Assembly: GCA_028583685.1 (NCBI GenBank)
Contig: JAMXIF010001253.1
Location: 74,521,461 to 74,585,460, forward strand
Reading direction: 5' to 3'
DNA length: 64,000 nt
Source of the DNA: Petaurus breviceps papuanus
Taxonomy: Eukaryota > Chordata > Mammalia > Diprotodontia > Petauridae
Positions 53,811-64,000 of the stretch are shown here, in pieces. A program made the position numbers and the translations under genes. Numbering within the stretch: position 1 is the stretch's first letter; every line of letters starts with the position of its first letter. The notes below the pieces were generated by a model. The model was not told the origin of the DNA. It saw only the letters and a program-made list of their open reading frames with translations, and ran no database searches.

Positions 53811-54870
53811 AATTGGCAAGGATAGGGGAAAACACATGTAAACATTACTCACTGAAGTAACAAGATTTGCCATCTACTTGCTGCAGAATGAAAGATTCTC
53901 CTTTTGATGTCACTGCAGTTCCCTGGTCCCAAAACAAGATCCTCTGTTGATATCGCCAATATAAACCTATATTAAATATAAACTCTGCTTTAGCATTCAA
54001 GGCCCCTATAATATGACTGCAACCTCTCTCTTTTTACAACCCTATCCTTAGACCCATTTCTTTCAAGTCCAATAAGTTCTCATTCCCTTTGGTAGTTCCA
54101 TTATTAATACACCTAGGGACTCTCATAAAAATCTCCCTTTGGGTCCTTATAATTCATGACTTTTCTCCTCTCTTATACAACTTAAAGTCCACATGCCCTT
54201 TTTCCCTCATGAAATTCATTAACTGGTGACATAAAATGTAATTAACTCGATTTCCCCAACCCAGTATAATACTCAGGGCACACCAGAATCGAATTGAAGA
54301 GTAAAATGCAGAGCTGAAAATCATTCTCATAATGTTTTTGACAAGTTCCAAGCAGTCGTGTTATACTTCCAGGTTATAACCCCAAAACTGGAGGTTAGAG
54401 AGGAAGAAGCATTAGAAACTATGGCCCTCCTCCTCTAAAAAGTACTACCCATTCCATGGCATCTAGCAAATGCCCAAAATGCTACCTTTAGGACTATCCA
54501 CAGCTAATTCTCAGTGTTTTTGTATTCTAGGTTAGTTACCCTGAAAGACTTCCACTTATATAAGTTTTAATCTTATCCCACAACTATCATCTTTAAGTGG
54601 ATTTATCATTTGAGGGCCATCAAGATTAGTGTTTGCAATTAGGGCAATGAAGCACATGGACAAAGTGAGTGATTCAATTCAACAAGTATTTGATGAGCAT
54701 TTATTTTCCAGGAATAAGCAAAATCTTATTGATCACCTATTTTAATCAAATGTTTCTTGTTCCCCTAATAATTGCCAAAGCATTTAATAAGTTTTTATCC
54801 TTCAATGTATGTAACACTTTACTAGGTACTGGAGGGAAATAGAAATATAAAACACTACTCCGTAGGCACC
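53811..54870. other. unassigned; old L2-like scraps
   Basis: 53960-54100 has weak L2-like text ('tgctttagcattcaaggcccctataatatgactgcaacc'). The rest has no recognised repeat or gene; the minus-strand frame at 54154-54351 has no motif. Confidence 0.45.
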
Positions 54871-55030
54871 ACACAAATATTTATTTGTGTGCATGTTGTC
54901 TTCCTCCGTTAGAATTTCAGCTTCTTAAAGATAAGGATAATTTTTACTTTGGCTTTGTATTCTCAGTGCTTGGCACAGTGTCTAGCAAAGAGGAAGTGCT
55001 TAATAAATGCTTGTTGATTAATTGATACAT
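54871..55030 (+). repeat. L2 3' end
   Basis: 'gttagaatttcagcttcttaaagataaggataatttttactttggctttgtattctcagtgcttggcacagtgtctagc' followed by TTAATAAATGCTTGTTGATT is the L2 terminus. Confidence 0.8.
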
Positions 55031-55394
55031 TACTTTCCCCCAAGAAGATTATAATCTGCTTAGGGGAAAAAAGACCTACATATGAAACAGTTATAAAATA
55101 ATGTAAGAATGCAGATAATTACATACAAAAATAAGACTAAAGTCAATAATTATTACAGGATTTCAGAGGAGGGAAAATTAAGAATAGACTGGAATGGTCA
55201 AGGAAGGTTTTGTGAAAGAGATAGGATTTAAACAGGGCTCTAAATAATGAGGAAGATTTGAATAGAAAGAAAGGAGGGGAGAAGACATACTAGGTTTGAA
55301 GAAAATCTAAAATAAACAAGAGTTCAGTGGAAAGAATAAAGATTCAGAAGGTGATGGGGTAGAATAAAAATGTATCTGGCAGGAGGAGAGGAAA
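55031..55394 (+). repeat. old interspersed-unit remnant
   Basis: 'caaggaaggttttgtgaaagagataggatttaaacagggctc' matches the 'gaaggcttcctgtagaaggtggga..tgagctg' part of the old unit. No gene. Confidence 0.5.
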
Positions 55395-55538
55395 TGAAAG
55401 AATTCAAGCAAAGGAGAAGGAAGGGAGGGAAGATCAAAGGAAGGAAGGAAGGAAAAGAAAGGGAGGGAGGGAGGAAAAAAGGAAGGGAAGGAGGGAGGAA
55501 AGAAAGGAGGAAGGAAGGAAAGGAAGGAGGGAGAAAAT
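55395..55538. repeat. polypurine (GGAA/GGGA)n tract
   Basis: Almost pure A/G on the plus strand over about 140 bp. Another purine tract (58184-58292) lies at the other edge of the LINE insertion. Confidence 0.93.
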
Positions 55539-57479
55539 GAAAGGCTGACTGGTGATTGTCCTTCATTCTCAAAGAGGACAAAAATGACATCATTAAGTTG
55601 TGGTCATAGCATAATGTGTCCAACTGTGGCTGATCAGACCAATACAAACTCAGAAGGCTCTACCAAAATGTCAGGTACAAATAGTCCATACAAACATTTG
55701 GAGTGGAGATGTCTCCAAATTTGCACATCTTATGTTTCTTTTGAGTTACTGCAATTTCTGCTTTGCTCAGAGTATACCTTCTTTGATACAGGCATAACAT
55801 GCTGGGCAGTCCTCTGCTTGTGTCTCCCAAGTTTCCTAATCAATGCCAAAGTTCTTCAAAGAGACCTTGAGAGTGTCTCTGTGTTGCTTCTTCTGACCTC
55901 CATGTGAGTGCTTGCTTTGTGTGAATTTTCTGTAAAATAGTCTTTTAGGCAAATGTACATTTGGCATTTGAACAGTTTGGCCAGCCCATCAGAGTTGCTC
56001 TATCTGCAGTAGAGTTTGAATGCTCAAGAAAGGACCCCAGTGTTCAGTACCTTATCTTGCCAGGTGACCTTCAGAATCTTCCTAAGACAATTCAAATCGA
56101 AGTGATTCCGTTTCCTGGCATAGCACTTGTTATGTTATCCACGTTTCACAGGCATACAACAATCAGGTCAACACAATGACTCTGTAGAACTGCAGTGTGG
56201 TACTTAGTCTAATACCTGTTCTCTCCCACATTTTCTTCTGGAGTCTCCCCAACACTGGGCTAGCCCTGGTAATGCATGTGTCAACCTCATCATCTATGAG
56301 GACATCCCCAGAAAGTATACTTACTGTCAAGGTAAGTGAACTTATCTACAGCATTCAAAATTTCTCCACTTCCTGTTAATGATGGTTCCATGTGTAGACG
56401 GTGTAGTGAAGGCTGGTGGAGAATGTGTTTTCTTGGTATTAATTGTCAGGCCAAAATTAGCACAAGCTACAAAGAATCAATCCATGTTTTGTTGTTTCTA
56501 AGTCTTAGAGGCTACATGGAGTATGCAATCATTTGCAAACAAAAGGTTTTGTTCCAATTCTCCCTCCACTTTAGTTTTAACTCAAGTTAAATAATTTACC
56601 GTCACTCTACTAGCTGACCTTGACACCATTTTCATCTTGGTTGAAGGCATGTGACAACATTGCTGAAAACATGCTAAAAAAAATGGGAGCAAGCATAGTC
56701 TTATTTGGCTCCATTGGTGGTTAGGAAAGTGTGAAAGCATTGTCCATTATCCAGAACCCAGGCAAGATGCCATCATGAAACTGTCGTACAATATTGATGA
56801 ATATCTCCAGGTGACCAAATTTTGCCATAATTCTTCACAAGCCCTCACAACTGACAGTGTCAAAGGCCTCCATTAGATCTACAAATGTTGCATTAGAGAC
56901 AAGTCTGTTTTGCTCCTGGCATTTCCCCTGAAGTTGTCAAGCAGAAAACACCATATTAATCATTCCTCAGTCCTTTCTGAAGCCACACTGGCTCTTGGGC
57001 AGATGACTGTCTTCCAGGTGAAGACCTGGAGACTCTCATCATAGGGTCTCCATTGACTCAGTCTCATCACTGATATGCCAAAAGAGGACAAGCTTATAAT
57101 TCTGGATGACTTTAATGCCAGAGTAGGCTTAGACTATCAGATATGGCAGAGTCCTTGGGAGGAATTGAGTTAGAAACAACAGTTACTACTGAAGTCTTGT
57201 GAATCTCATGACCTCATCATCAACACTCTCTTCCATTTACCTAAGTGGAATAAGACTTTATGGATGCACCCTCAAAGCAAACATTGGCATTTGGTAGACG
57301 ATGTCATTGTAAAGAGAAGAACAGACAGGATGTGAAAGTGATGAAGGCATTGTGTAGCACAGAGTACTAACCATAAACATATCCCTCCAAAGTTAAACAT
57401 TCACAGTCAACAAAAGTGGTAGTCCCAAGGCAAGACACTATCAAAAGACTTGACATCTACAAATTAGAGTACTCTGAAT

Positions 57480-57677
57480 ATGAAATTCTTTGCTAACTTG
57501 GAGAGAAAGTTGAGCCAACACACAGTTGTCAATAGTGGAACAGAAAAGCAGTGGGCAGCTTTCAGAGATTTGGTGTACAGAACCACATTTACTCATCTGG
57601 GTCAGAACACTTGCAAACATCAAGATTGGTTTGACAAAAATGATAGGGAAATTCAGATACTGCTAAATAAAAAATGA
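57480..57677 (+). pseudogene. LINE EN-RT linker fragment
   Basis: An open stretch of 65 codons starting MKFFANLERKLSQHTVVNSG, with QWAAFRDLVYRTTFTHLGQN and then KHQDWFDKNDREI. It lies between endonuclease and RT in this LINE family. It is part of the inverted 5' half and ends at a stop after NKK; it is not a host gene. Confidence 0.78.
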
Positions 57678-57938
57678 GAACTCCACAGAGTTGACTAGTA
57701 GGATAATTCCTGTCTCTAAAACGGCAGCTTTTAATTCCATCAAAAGTAAAGTACAAGTAAAACTCAGAGAAATGTAGAATTCTTAGCTCAGTAAGAAGGC
57801 AGCTGAAATTAGTTTTACACTGATAGTAACAATCCAAAATGCTTTTATGATGCCCTGAAGGTTATTTATGGGCCAAAGACCTATGGTACATCTCAACTAT
57901 TCAGGGCTGATGGAGCCACATTAATTAGTGATATAGAA

Positions 57939-58190
57939 ATGATCCTGGAGAGATGGGCTGAACACTTCCATAGAGTTCTCAACAGATTGTCATCAATCTA
58001 TGCTGAAGATTTTGACCACATACCTCAGGCTGAAGTCAATTACCCTCTAACCAAACTTTCAAGTAAAGAAGTTTTGAATGTCATTAGGCTCCTGTCATGT
58101 GGCAAAGCTAAATCTACTCCAGCTGAGATTTACAAGGGAGGAAGTCCAATGCTCATACTAGCAAGATTCTTGCCACAGTCCTCCAGGAAA
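57939..58190 (+). pseudogene. LINE reverse-transcriptase N-terminal fragment
   Basis: MILERWAEHFHRVLNRLSSI, then QAEVNYPLTKLSSKEVLNVI and RLLSCGKAKSTPAEIYKGG, the RT entry motif 'LLSSGKAPGADAIPAEIYK' of such LINEs with a short internal deletion (the 'GADAI' part). Past 58190 the frame runs into the polypurine tract and has no biological meaning. Confidence 0.82.
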
Positions 58191-58292
58191 GGGAAGGGAA
58201 GGAGAGGGAAATGGAAAGAGAGAGAGGGAAAGGAGGGAGAGGAGGAAGAGGGATGGAGAGGGAGGAGGGAAGGGAGAGGGAGAGGAACAATT
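58184..58292. repeat. polypurine (GGGA/GAGA)n tract
   Basis: Nearly pure A/G sequence on the plus strand at the 5' edge of the LINE. It creates spurious Arg/Glu/Gly frames on plus and Ser/Pro/Leu frames on minus. Confidence 0.93.
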
Positions 58293-58379
58293 TGCAAGAG
58301 AGCATGAAAATGCCAAGAGTATCACACAGATGATTGTTCTTGTTGTCAAGCAAAGAAAAGCCTAGTCAGAGCTGAACTA

Positions 58380-58690
58380 TGAAAGAAGTAGCATGGGATA
58401 ATGGAAATAATCCTGGACTGAGAGTGAGCAATATGTGGATTCATATCTGGTCAAGTCATTTGACTTTCCAAAACCTCAGTATCCTCATCTGTAAAGGGGA
58501 GCTAATACTAGCTAAATTAATGGAGAGTGTTCATTACCCCTAATGGAATCACAAGTTCCGACCTCCAACACAAAAAAAACAAAATAGTACTTCTCTTACA
58601 ATTCCATGAGTAAGTAAAACTCCTTACAAATCCGTTGTGAGGATCAAATGAAAAAATGTAATAAAGGCCTCTGTAAACCTTCAAACAGGA
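58380..58690 (+). repeat. MIR-type SINE, interrupted
   Basis: 'aaagaagtagcatgggataatggaaataatcctggactgagag', 'gtcaagtcatttgactttccaaaacctcagtatcctcatctg' and, after about 120 bp of other sequence, 'aatccgttgtgaggatcaaatgaaaaaatgtaataaaggcc'. Head, core and tail are in order with an insertion near 58515-58625. Confidence 0.7.
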
Positions 58691-59575
58691 CATCAAAGAA
58701 ATATGCATCAGGAAGTCATGTAACTGATATTTGGAAGATAGTAGGACTGGAGTTACAGATTTGGGCATCCTTTTGATAGAAACATTGAAGAGCTGAGTAC
58801 GACTAAGATCTTTGATCATAACAATGTGAAGAAAAACAGAGAAGACCATAGACTGAACCTTGAAGAATATTCACAGTATGGGGACAGGCAAAGGAAAATA
58901 AATATAAAACTATTTCACCCAAACCCATAAGTCACTCAGGTATGTCTGCATACGCCATTAGAAAAACAGAGTAGAATGTAACTTTTACACTTGTGTGTCA
59001 TGAAAAAAATTTTTTTGGCATATCCAAACCAACATTTAATGCTTTGGGGAATGCTCTTTGACTTCAAAAATAATTATATTTATGTGAGAAAATTAAGGTT
59101 TTTGTAAAAACATACATTTTTTTAACTAATAATCAGGAATTCTTACATTAAGCTCAGATTCTATTTACAGTTAAATCTGTATGTCTGACCTGGTATTTCA
59201 GCTCCCTAGAACACATCCAGAGTACTCTTAATCTGGTGCTATGTCAATCACCTACTTGCTTCTTAAACTCAATTCAGGTCAAACCAAGAAGGTTCTTGAG
59301 AAAATTAGGACATGTATTTCCAAACAAATATTTGTTCAGCCACTGAGTCCTCAAAAAGTCTAAATCAATTTTTCCTGGTTCCCTTTAAAAATGAGTCAAA
59401 ATGCATATTATAAAACTTTTTTCTTCCCAGCATAACTAAATATGAAAACTGAAATTAATTTTTAAATTAAAATAAATATAGAATTTCTCTCTTCTTAACT
59501 CACTTTAATTAAATGAGAGAAACATTTCTTTCCAGTCAAATAAAATAAAAATGAAAGATGGTAAGTGGTTTCTAA
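58691..59575. other. AT-rich, repeat-poor stretch
   Basis: 58930-59570 is AT-rich, without recognised repeats or coding motifs. Possible non-coding conserved sequence cannot be judged from one genome. Confidence 0.45.
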
Positions 59576-60400
59576 ATTAGAGAATCATAGTATCTTAGCT
59601 ATGGAAGCTATCTCTCCATAATAAGTCTAACATTCCCCTACTTCCAAAGTATTTCCTGACAGTGAGGCGCACAAAGTACAAAAATGCATATATCACCTTG
59701 GACATCTGTAGGTACTCTTTATCTAGACTTTTTCAGATATAGATATCTAATCTTTTGAAATGGTTTATGAAAACATGCCTAGATAAACCAATTTACTTCT
59801 CACCTCAACTTTGTAGAATTCCTAGTTCTCTTCAAAGTTCAACTCAAGTGCCACTTTCTGCATACATGAAAGAACTCAGTGCCTTGCCTGATTTACAAGA
59901 CTATATGAACCTAGATGGAATTGTGTGATCAGTGTAGAGCTTAGGTGAAATGTAAAAATGCCTATTCAGCAGTCCTGCAACTAGGAGGAAAGCCCATTAC
60001 AGTTTTGGATAGCTCTAATTTTTAGGAAGTTCATTCTTATTTTAAGCCAAAATTTGTTTCTCTGTGACTTTCATCCATTGGTCCCTATTCTGACCTCTAA
60101 GGGGCCAAGCCGAATAAATCTAATTCTTCCTGTAGGTGGCAACATTTGAGATACTTCAAGACAGTGTGATATTTCCCCAGAATTTTCTCTCCTCCAAACT
60201 ACACATACCCAGTTCTTTCAACCAAATTGCATGTGGCATGATCTTGAGGTCTTTAGCCATCCTGGTTGCCTCCCTCTGGCTTATATGATATTATGATATC
60301 AAAACTGAAGAGATACTCCAAATATGGTCTGAGGAGGGCCACAATCCTATACTTCTCTACTGTGAAGAAAGTGGAATATATCACCTTAGGGATGTGTCCC
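59576..60400 (-). mobile_element. CR1/L3-type LINE 3' fragment
   Basis: 59576-59670 has 'agagaatcatagtatcttagctatggaagctatctc', the antisense terminal block. 60000-60400 has 'ggaagttcattcttattttaagccaaaatttgtttctctgtgactttcatccattggtcc', 'attttctctcctccaaactacacatacccagttctttcaacc', 'catcctggttgcctccctctggc' and 'agatactccaaatatggtctgagg', the conserved antisense CR1 order. The middle is less clear. Confidence 0.72.
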
Positions 60401-61250
60401 TGTGAGGGGAGGGGAGGGGAGGTTAGGAAATATGTATGTCTTTACCAACATTTTTACCATCTTAGGGCTAACAAATCAGAGATGGGGACAAGGGTTAACA
60501 AATAAATGCCACTGGCTATAAATCATGATCTCAGCAACCACTCTATGCCAACTGCTTATGATCAAGGAGTGAATTTAGTACTGGAGAGAATTTGGTTCAC
60601 TTTCTAGGACCATGAGAACTCAGTGTTCAAATGCACAAGACAGTTTAAAAGAGGGTCTACTTGCTCCATACTGAATTAGATCAATCCATAATAGATGATG
60701 TTTAGGAATATTGATTATAAAAATATACTTGTTCCCAATGAAGGGTTACATTATTAACAATAAAATTTCCCATCAAAAAAATTTAAGCAGAATTATTCAA
60801 AAGTCATTTTCTGACACTAACCATAACAATTACAATAGTTCTTACTTATATAACCTATTTCTCAGAATCCCTAGCTCTTGGATTACATGAACCAAATTGA
60901 ATCTTATGGAACTGGCCACCAAACTGAAAAGCCTGTTTTTCCCTCACCCAGGGTTTCTACTGGACACATATTAAATCTTTAATAAATAACTGACTGGCAA
61001 TTTTAGAACAAAGCTCATGTCTAGTTATCCACAGATTTGGAAAGAGGATACCCGATCATCCCATGTAAGCAGTCAAGGTTATAACTTCCATTGAGTATAG
61101 GACAGCTTTTATTTCACTACACAGGATGCAAAAATCACAAAGGATTCACCTTATCCCATAACTAATAATACAATTATCTTCTATTTACAGTGAATCCCAT
61201 TCAGAATGTGATCTATGGCCCAATCAAATAAAGAAGTAGTCCAAAATAGT
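60401..61250. other. unassigned sequence
   Basis: A short GGGGA run at 60401-60422. Otherwise no repeat, RNA or coding motif was recognised. Confidence 0.45.
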
Positions 61251-61254
61251 ACAA

Positions 61255-61512
61255 GTCAGGCAGCTAGATGGCACAGTGGATAAAGTGCTGGGTCTAGAGG
61301 CAGGAAGACATGAGTTTAAATCCAGCTTCAGACACATACTAGCTATATGACCCTCGACAAGTCACTTAACCATCATTTGCCTTAATCCACTGGAGAAGGA
61401 AATGGCAAAGCACTCCAATATCTTTGCCAAGAAAACCTTATGAACAGCATTGGTATGCTATGGTTCATAGGGTCACAAAAAGGCAGACACAACTGCATGA
61501 CAAAATAACAAA
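61255..61512 (+). mobile_element. Mar-1 type CORE-SINE, full length
   Basis: 'aggcagctagatggcacagtggataaagtgctggg', 'atgagtttaaatccagcttcagacac', 'gacaagtcacttaaccatcatttgccttaatccactggagaagg', 'atggcaaagcactccaatatctttgccaagaaaacc', 'gttcatagggtcacaaaaaggcagacacaactgc' and an AAATAACAAA end. It shares the 'cttaatccactggagaagg' variant with the copy at 32.97 kb. Confidence 0.92.
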
Positions 61513-61539
61513 AATAATCCATTCTTAATTATAAAGAAA

Positions 61540-61990
61540 TTCATTCATCCTCTTTTCAATGCAAATCCCTTTTCAATATAAACATTTACTGGTGCTGCTA
61601 CATGACAACAAGAGCTAGAATACCACTTCCTCCAAAGAACTAATTCTAAACCTCATTCTGAGGGCAATATGCCTCATTACAATGACAGTACAAGTCAGGC
61701 ATGGGCAGGGTGTCACGTTTAATCAATGAGGAACTTTGGAAAAAAACAGGAATAAAAGAGGTCACCAAAGAATAATATGACAGAAAGAGAAGATGGGCTA
61801 GGCATGTGACAGCGATGAAGGATGGCAGAAAAATGACCAGGTGCCCCAAGGGCAACTTCATGGCCTCGGCACATTGGGTGGACCTCCTTATGGTGAATTT
61901 TCAGATGACATAGAAAATAGTTACACAGACATGGGCAGGCAAGAATGGGAAATGATTTGCCTTGTTGGGAATGAGTTGCATTGAGTATAA
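61540..61990 (+). mobile_element. RTE-clade LINE C-terminal fragment
   Basis: From 61789 the plus frame reads KRRWARHVTAMKDGRKMTRC, then PKGNFMASAHWVDLLMVNFQ. This matches the end of RTE/Bov-B-type RT proteins, where 'RWAGHVxRMKDxR...GRPPxRWxDxLxxxF' is conserved. The copy is short and broken by stops. Confidence 0.62.
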
Positions 61991-62287
61991 GTAACGATTC
62001 ATCTCACTGAAATATGAAGTATGAAATACAATTATGTGGGCCCAAGAGATATCCATAATCCTCTCAAAGAGGTACCAATGAATACGTCCACATCCTCCAC
62101 AAGAAGATATGAACAAGGGTTCCTCTCCCTATAAATTCACCATAGTTCCTCACATGAAAGTTTATTCTACAATAATAAGAAACAACTTCTTTGGCCACTG
62201 TCAAAAAAATTCTGTTCTTTACTTGGTGCCAAACAGAGTGTCTCCAACACACCCTTCACTGGAAGACACATTCAATGTCTTGTATCA

Positions 62288-62510
62288 AAACCTTTTTCAA
62301 TGTAAACATTTACTACCATTACCTATACGGCAACAGGAGCAGGAATACCACTCCCTCCAAAAACTAATGATGAACATCATATAGAGGTCAATATGCCTCA
62401 TCGCAATGAGGGAGCATGGTGAGGGTGGGCAGGCTGCCACATGTACTCAATGAGGTATTCTGAAGAAAAGCAGGAGTAAAGGACCAAAACTCACCTCCCT
62501 GTCACCTCAA
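62288..62510 (+). repeat. second copy of the 61.57-kb segment
   Basis: 'cctttttcaatgtaaacatttactacc', 'gagcaggaataccactccctccaaaaactaatgatgaacatcat' and 'gtcaatatgcctcatcgcaatgag' parallel 'cccttttcaatataaacatttactgg', 'gagctagaataccacttcctccaaagaactaattctaaacctcatt' and 'ggcaatatgcctcattacaatgac' at 61566-61685. The copy ends before the RWARHV motif. Confidence 0.7.
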
Positions 62511-62734
62511 CAAGTTCATGGGGAGCTCCTCTAATAATCTATTTAGAGCAGCACTTTGAAAATGTGTTCAGCTTCCCATGGGCCTTATTTTGAAGAAGGT
62601 TATATTCATTTAAATGAGTAAGTTTTGATAAATTTAATAATTCCATGTCATTACTTTGTCATCGCACCTTACCATTATTCGGCCTATATAATGTTAGAAA
62701 TATGAGCAGGTACAAAATCCTCCTTAATAAGAAG

Positions 62735-62905
62735 GCAGTCTGGTGTAGTGGGAGGACCACTAGATTCAGAATGAGAAGTCCTGGATTCCAATCCTAGCTC
62801 TACTACTTACTAGTTCCTGGCCTCAGTTTTCCTCATATAAAAATAGAGGGATTAGGATTAAATAAACTTTCTAGCCCCTTTCAGCTCAGAATTTATGATC
62901 CTACA
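62735..62905 (+). repeat. MIR-type SINE copy
   Basis: 'aggcagtctggtgtagtgggaggaccactagattcagaatgagaagtcctggattccaatcctagctctactacttac', 'cctcagttttcctcatataaaaatagagggattagg' and 'agcccctttcagctcagaatttatgatcc' are the MIR head, core and end. Confidence 0.82.
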
Positions 62906-63097
62906 AGTTATATGACATTGGGAAAATCACCTCTACGGACCTCATTTTCTCTATTGTAAAGGATGGACAAAATGATCCCTTGCTTCTCTGAGGGCCCTTC
63001 TAGCACTAAATCCTACAATCTTAAAATTAAATGGAAACCTTTGACCCCCTCCCCCCAGGCTCCACCCTCAACTACTGGCCCTTTAGCCCCAAGTAAG
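62906..63097. other. MIR-like scrap and unique sequence
   Basis: 'acattgggaaaatcacctctacggacctcattttctctattgtaaagg' is another partial MIR-type core directly after the previous copy. The rest is unassigned. Confidence 0.5.
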
Positions 63098-63281
63098 AAA
63101 TGTCCCAAATAGGGGCGGCCAGGTGGCTCAGCGAGTAAGAGCACCGTCTCCAGTGTTGGGACGATCTGGAGATCGAATCCTGGGCTCAGACACTCAGCAC
63201 CACACCCAGAAATAACTGGCCGTGTAACCTTGAGCAAGTTACTTAACCCCGATTGCTTAAAAAAAAAAAATGTCCCAAATA
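63098..63281 (+). mobile_element. tRNA-headed poly-A SINE with perfect TSD
   Basis: The body is 63112-63267: GGGGCGGCCAGGTGGCTCAG, GAGATCGAATCCTGGGCTCA, ACACCCAGAAATAACTGGCC, TTGAGCAAGTTACTTAACCC, poly-A. AAATGTCCCAAATA is identical at 63098-63111 and 63268-63281. It is nearly identical to the copy at 1.7 kb, so this subtype was active recently in the lineage. Confidence 0.94.
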
Positions 63282-64000
63282 AAAACCTATACTTTGTACA
63301 TCATTGTACATTGAGACATATTAGTCTCAAAAATAATTATTGAAATAATGTAGTAGTGTACGATCTTGCTGTAGTGAAGATTATTATTCAATTTAAACTC
63401 TTTATTAATTTAGGAGAGGGGAAAAGAGTGAGGAGCATCACAAGACATTACTGGACAGCATAATAAGAAGCCCCTGCCACAACCACTCCCCATGGCTTTC
63501 TTCTGGCTTACTTTGGTCCTTTAACTCTCCCATGTGACAAAGTTCTCTCTTTTTAAACTTCCTGGAGCGGAAGGAAGTTCTTCCCCCAGAAGAACGTTTG
63601 GCAGCCAAAGCATTTCTGTGGGTCTAGATCAGCCTGAGTCTGGGTCTTAGATTCCTAGGTGTTTTTTTCTTGTTTTTCTTCTTAGTTATTTCCCTAAATA
63701 TAGAAGAATGGGCAGCTATCCCAAGATAAAAGTGTCCAACTTGGGAGGCAATCTTAGAAACTTTAAGGGATCTAGAGATCTTAGGTCCCTTGGTCAAAAC
63801 TGCCTAGCAGCAGAGGTTATCTCTGAATCAAAGAAGGTGACCACCAAAAGAGGGAATAATTCAATCCCTAGCCTACTTTGGCCAAATACAAAGACTTAAA
63901 GAGAATTATTTTGGCAGTTCAGAAATGAGGAAAAAAAAATGCTTATGCAACAATTACTCAAATTACATCATATCTTGATTTTTTAGGCATCATCCTCTCG
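63282..64000. other. unassigned sequence at window end
   Basis: No recognised repeat, RNA gene or coding motif. The open frame 63708-63899 has no familiar domain. Continues beyond the window. Confidence 0.45.

Larger units (their letters stand above)
55550..58190 (-). mobile_element. RTE-like APE-type LINE with inverted 5' half
   Basis: The 3' part (55550 to about 57035) is on the minus strand. It contains SQCGFRKD (about 57000), RT motif A as TFVDLMEAFDTVS (56889-56851), a long C-terminal region and a tail GTCCTCTTTGAGAATGAAGG (reverse complement at 55557-55576). The 5' part (about 57036-58190) is on the plus strand: LIILDDFNARV of the AP endonuclease (catalytic block DDFNARV at 57105-57125), HWHLVDDVIVKRRTDR, an EN-RT linker (HQDWFDKNDREIQ) and the RT start (ILERWAEHFHRVLNRLSSIY, LLSCGKAKSTPAEIYKGG), ending KILATVL at about 58182. 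The two parts are consecutive segments of one element, with many stops. Clade (RTE, R4 or relative) is not settled. Confidence 0.82.

Noticed and set aside
55584-56590. Several plus-strand frames (107, 72, 60 and 84 codons)
   Set aside because: They are antisense shadows of the 3' half of the LINE on the minus strand.
58153-58353. Minus-strand Ser/Pro/Leu frames of about 65 codons
   Set aside because: Translation of a polypurine tract on the opposite strand.

Overview
This window looks like intergenic or intronic DNA from a marsupial nuclear genome. The evidence is the repeat mix: tRNA-headed SINEs opening with GGTGGCACAGTG or GGTGGCTCAGCG, CORE-SINEs of the Mar-1 type with a Bov-B-like tail, marsupial-type L1 3' ends, and two ORF1-only half-L1 (HAL1) elements. 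An Australian lineage such as a dasyurid is possible but was not tested. I found no convincing functional host protein-coding gene. Almost every open frame is short, falls inside a repeat, or is a shadow of a microsatellite.

Layout. 0-7 kb: an LTR-like end, old L2/MIR fragments, an L1 3' end and microsatellites. 7-10.2 kb: a GC-rich patch with a weak minus-strand exon candidate, then a HAL1 with a nearly readable ORF1. 10.2-26.5 kb: old SINE/LINE debris, two younger SINEs with perfect target-site duplications (TSDs), a pair of adjacent hairpins, a GATA/GATG satellite and a 1.3-kb L2 fragment with recognisable reverse-transcriptase motifs. 26.7-30 kb: two abutting L1 copies, the second split by a SINE. 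30-44 kb: CR1/L3, three same-strand Mar-1 SINEs in a row, a TC satellite with a 100-N assembly gap, a hAT MITE with a perfect 8-bp TSD, L2 copies and a tRNA-Ile-like fossil. 45-47.2 kb: a complete-length HAL1 with a 21-bp TSD, nested in an older repeat. 47-55 kb: an LTR-like block, CR1 split by a SINE, and several SINEs including a head-to-tail fused dimer within one TSD. 55.5-58.2 kb: an endonuclease/RT LINE of RTE-like type whose 5' half is inverted. 58-64 kb: more CR1, Mar-1, an RTE C-terminal fragment with a local duplication, and a young SINE.

Nothing here works together as a pathway. What can be read is the retroposition machinery: L1 with its dependents (poly-A-tailed SINEs and HAL1), a Bov-B/RTE-type tail on Mar-1, and an RTE-like LINE whose 3' tail is shared by a separate SINE family. 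Family names come from reading the sequence and remembered consensus features, with no database search; boundaries without TSDs are approximate.
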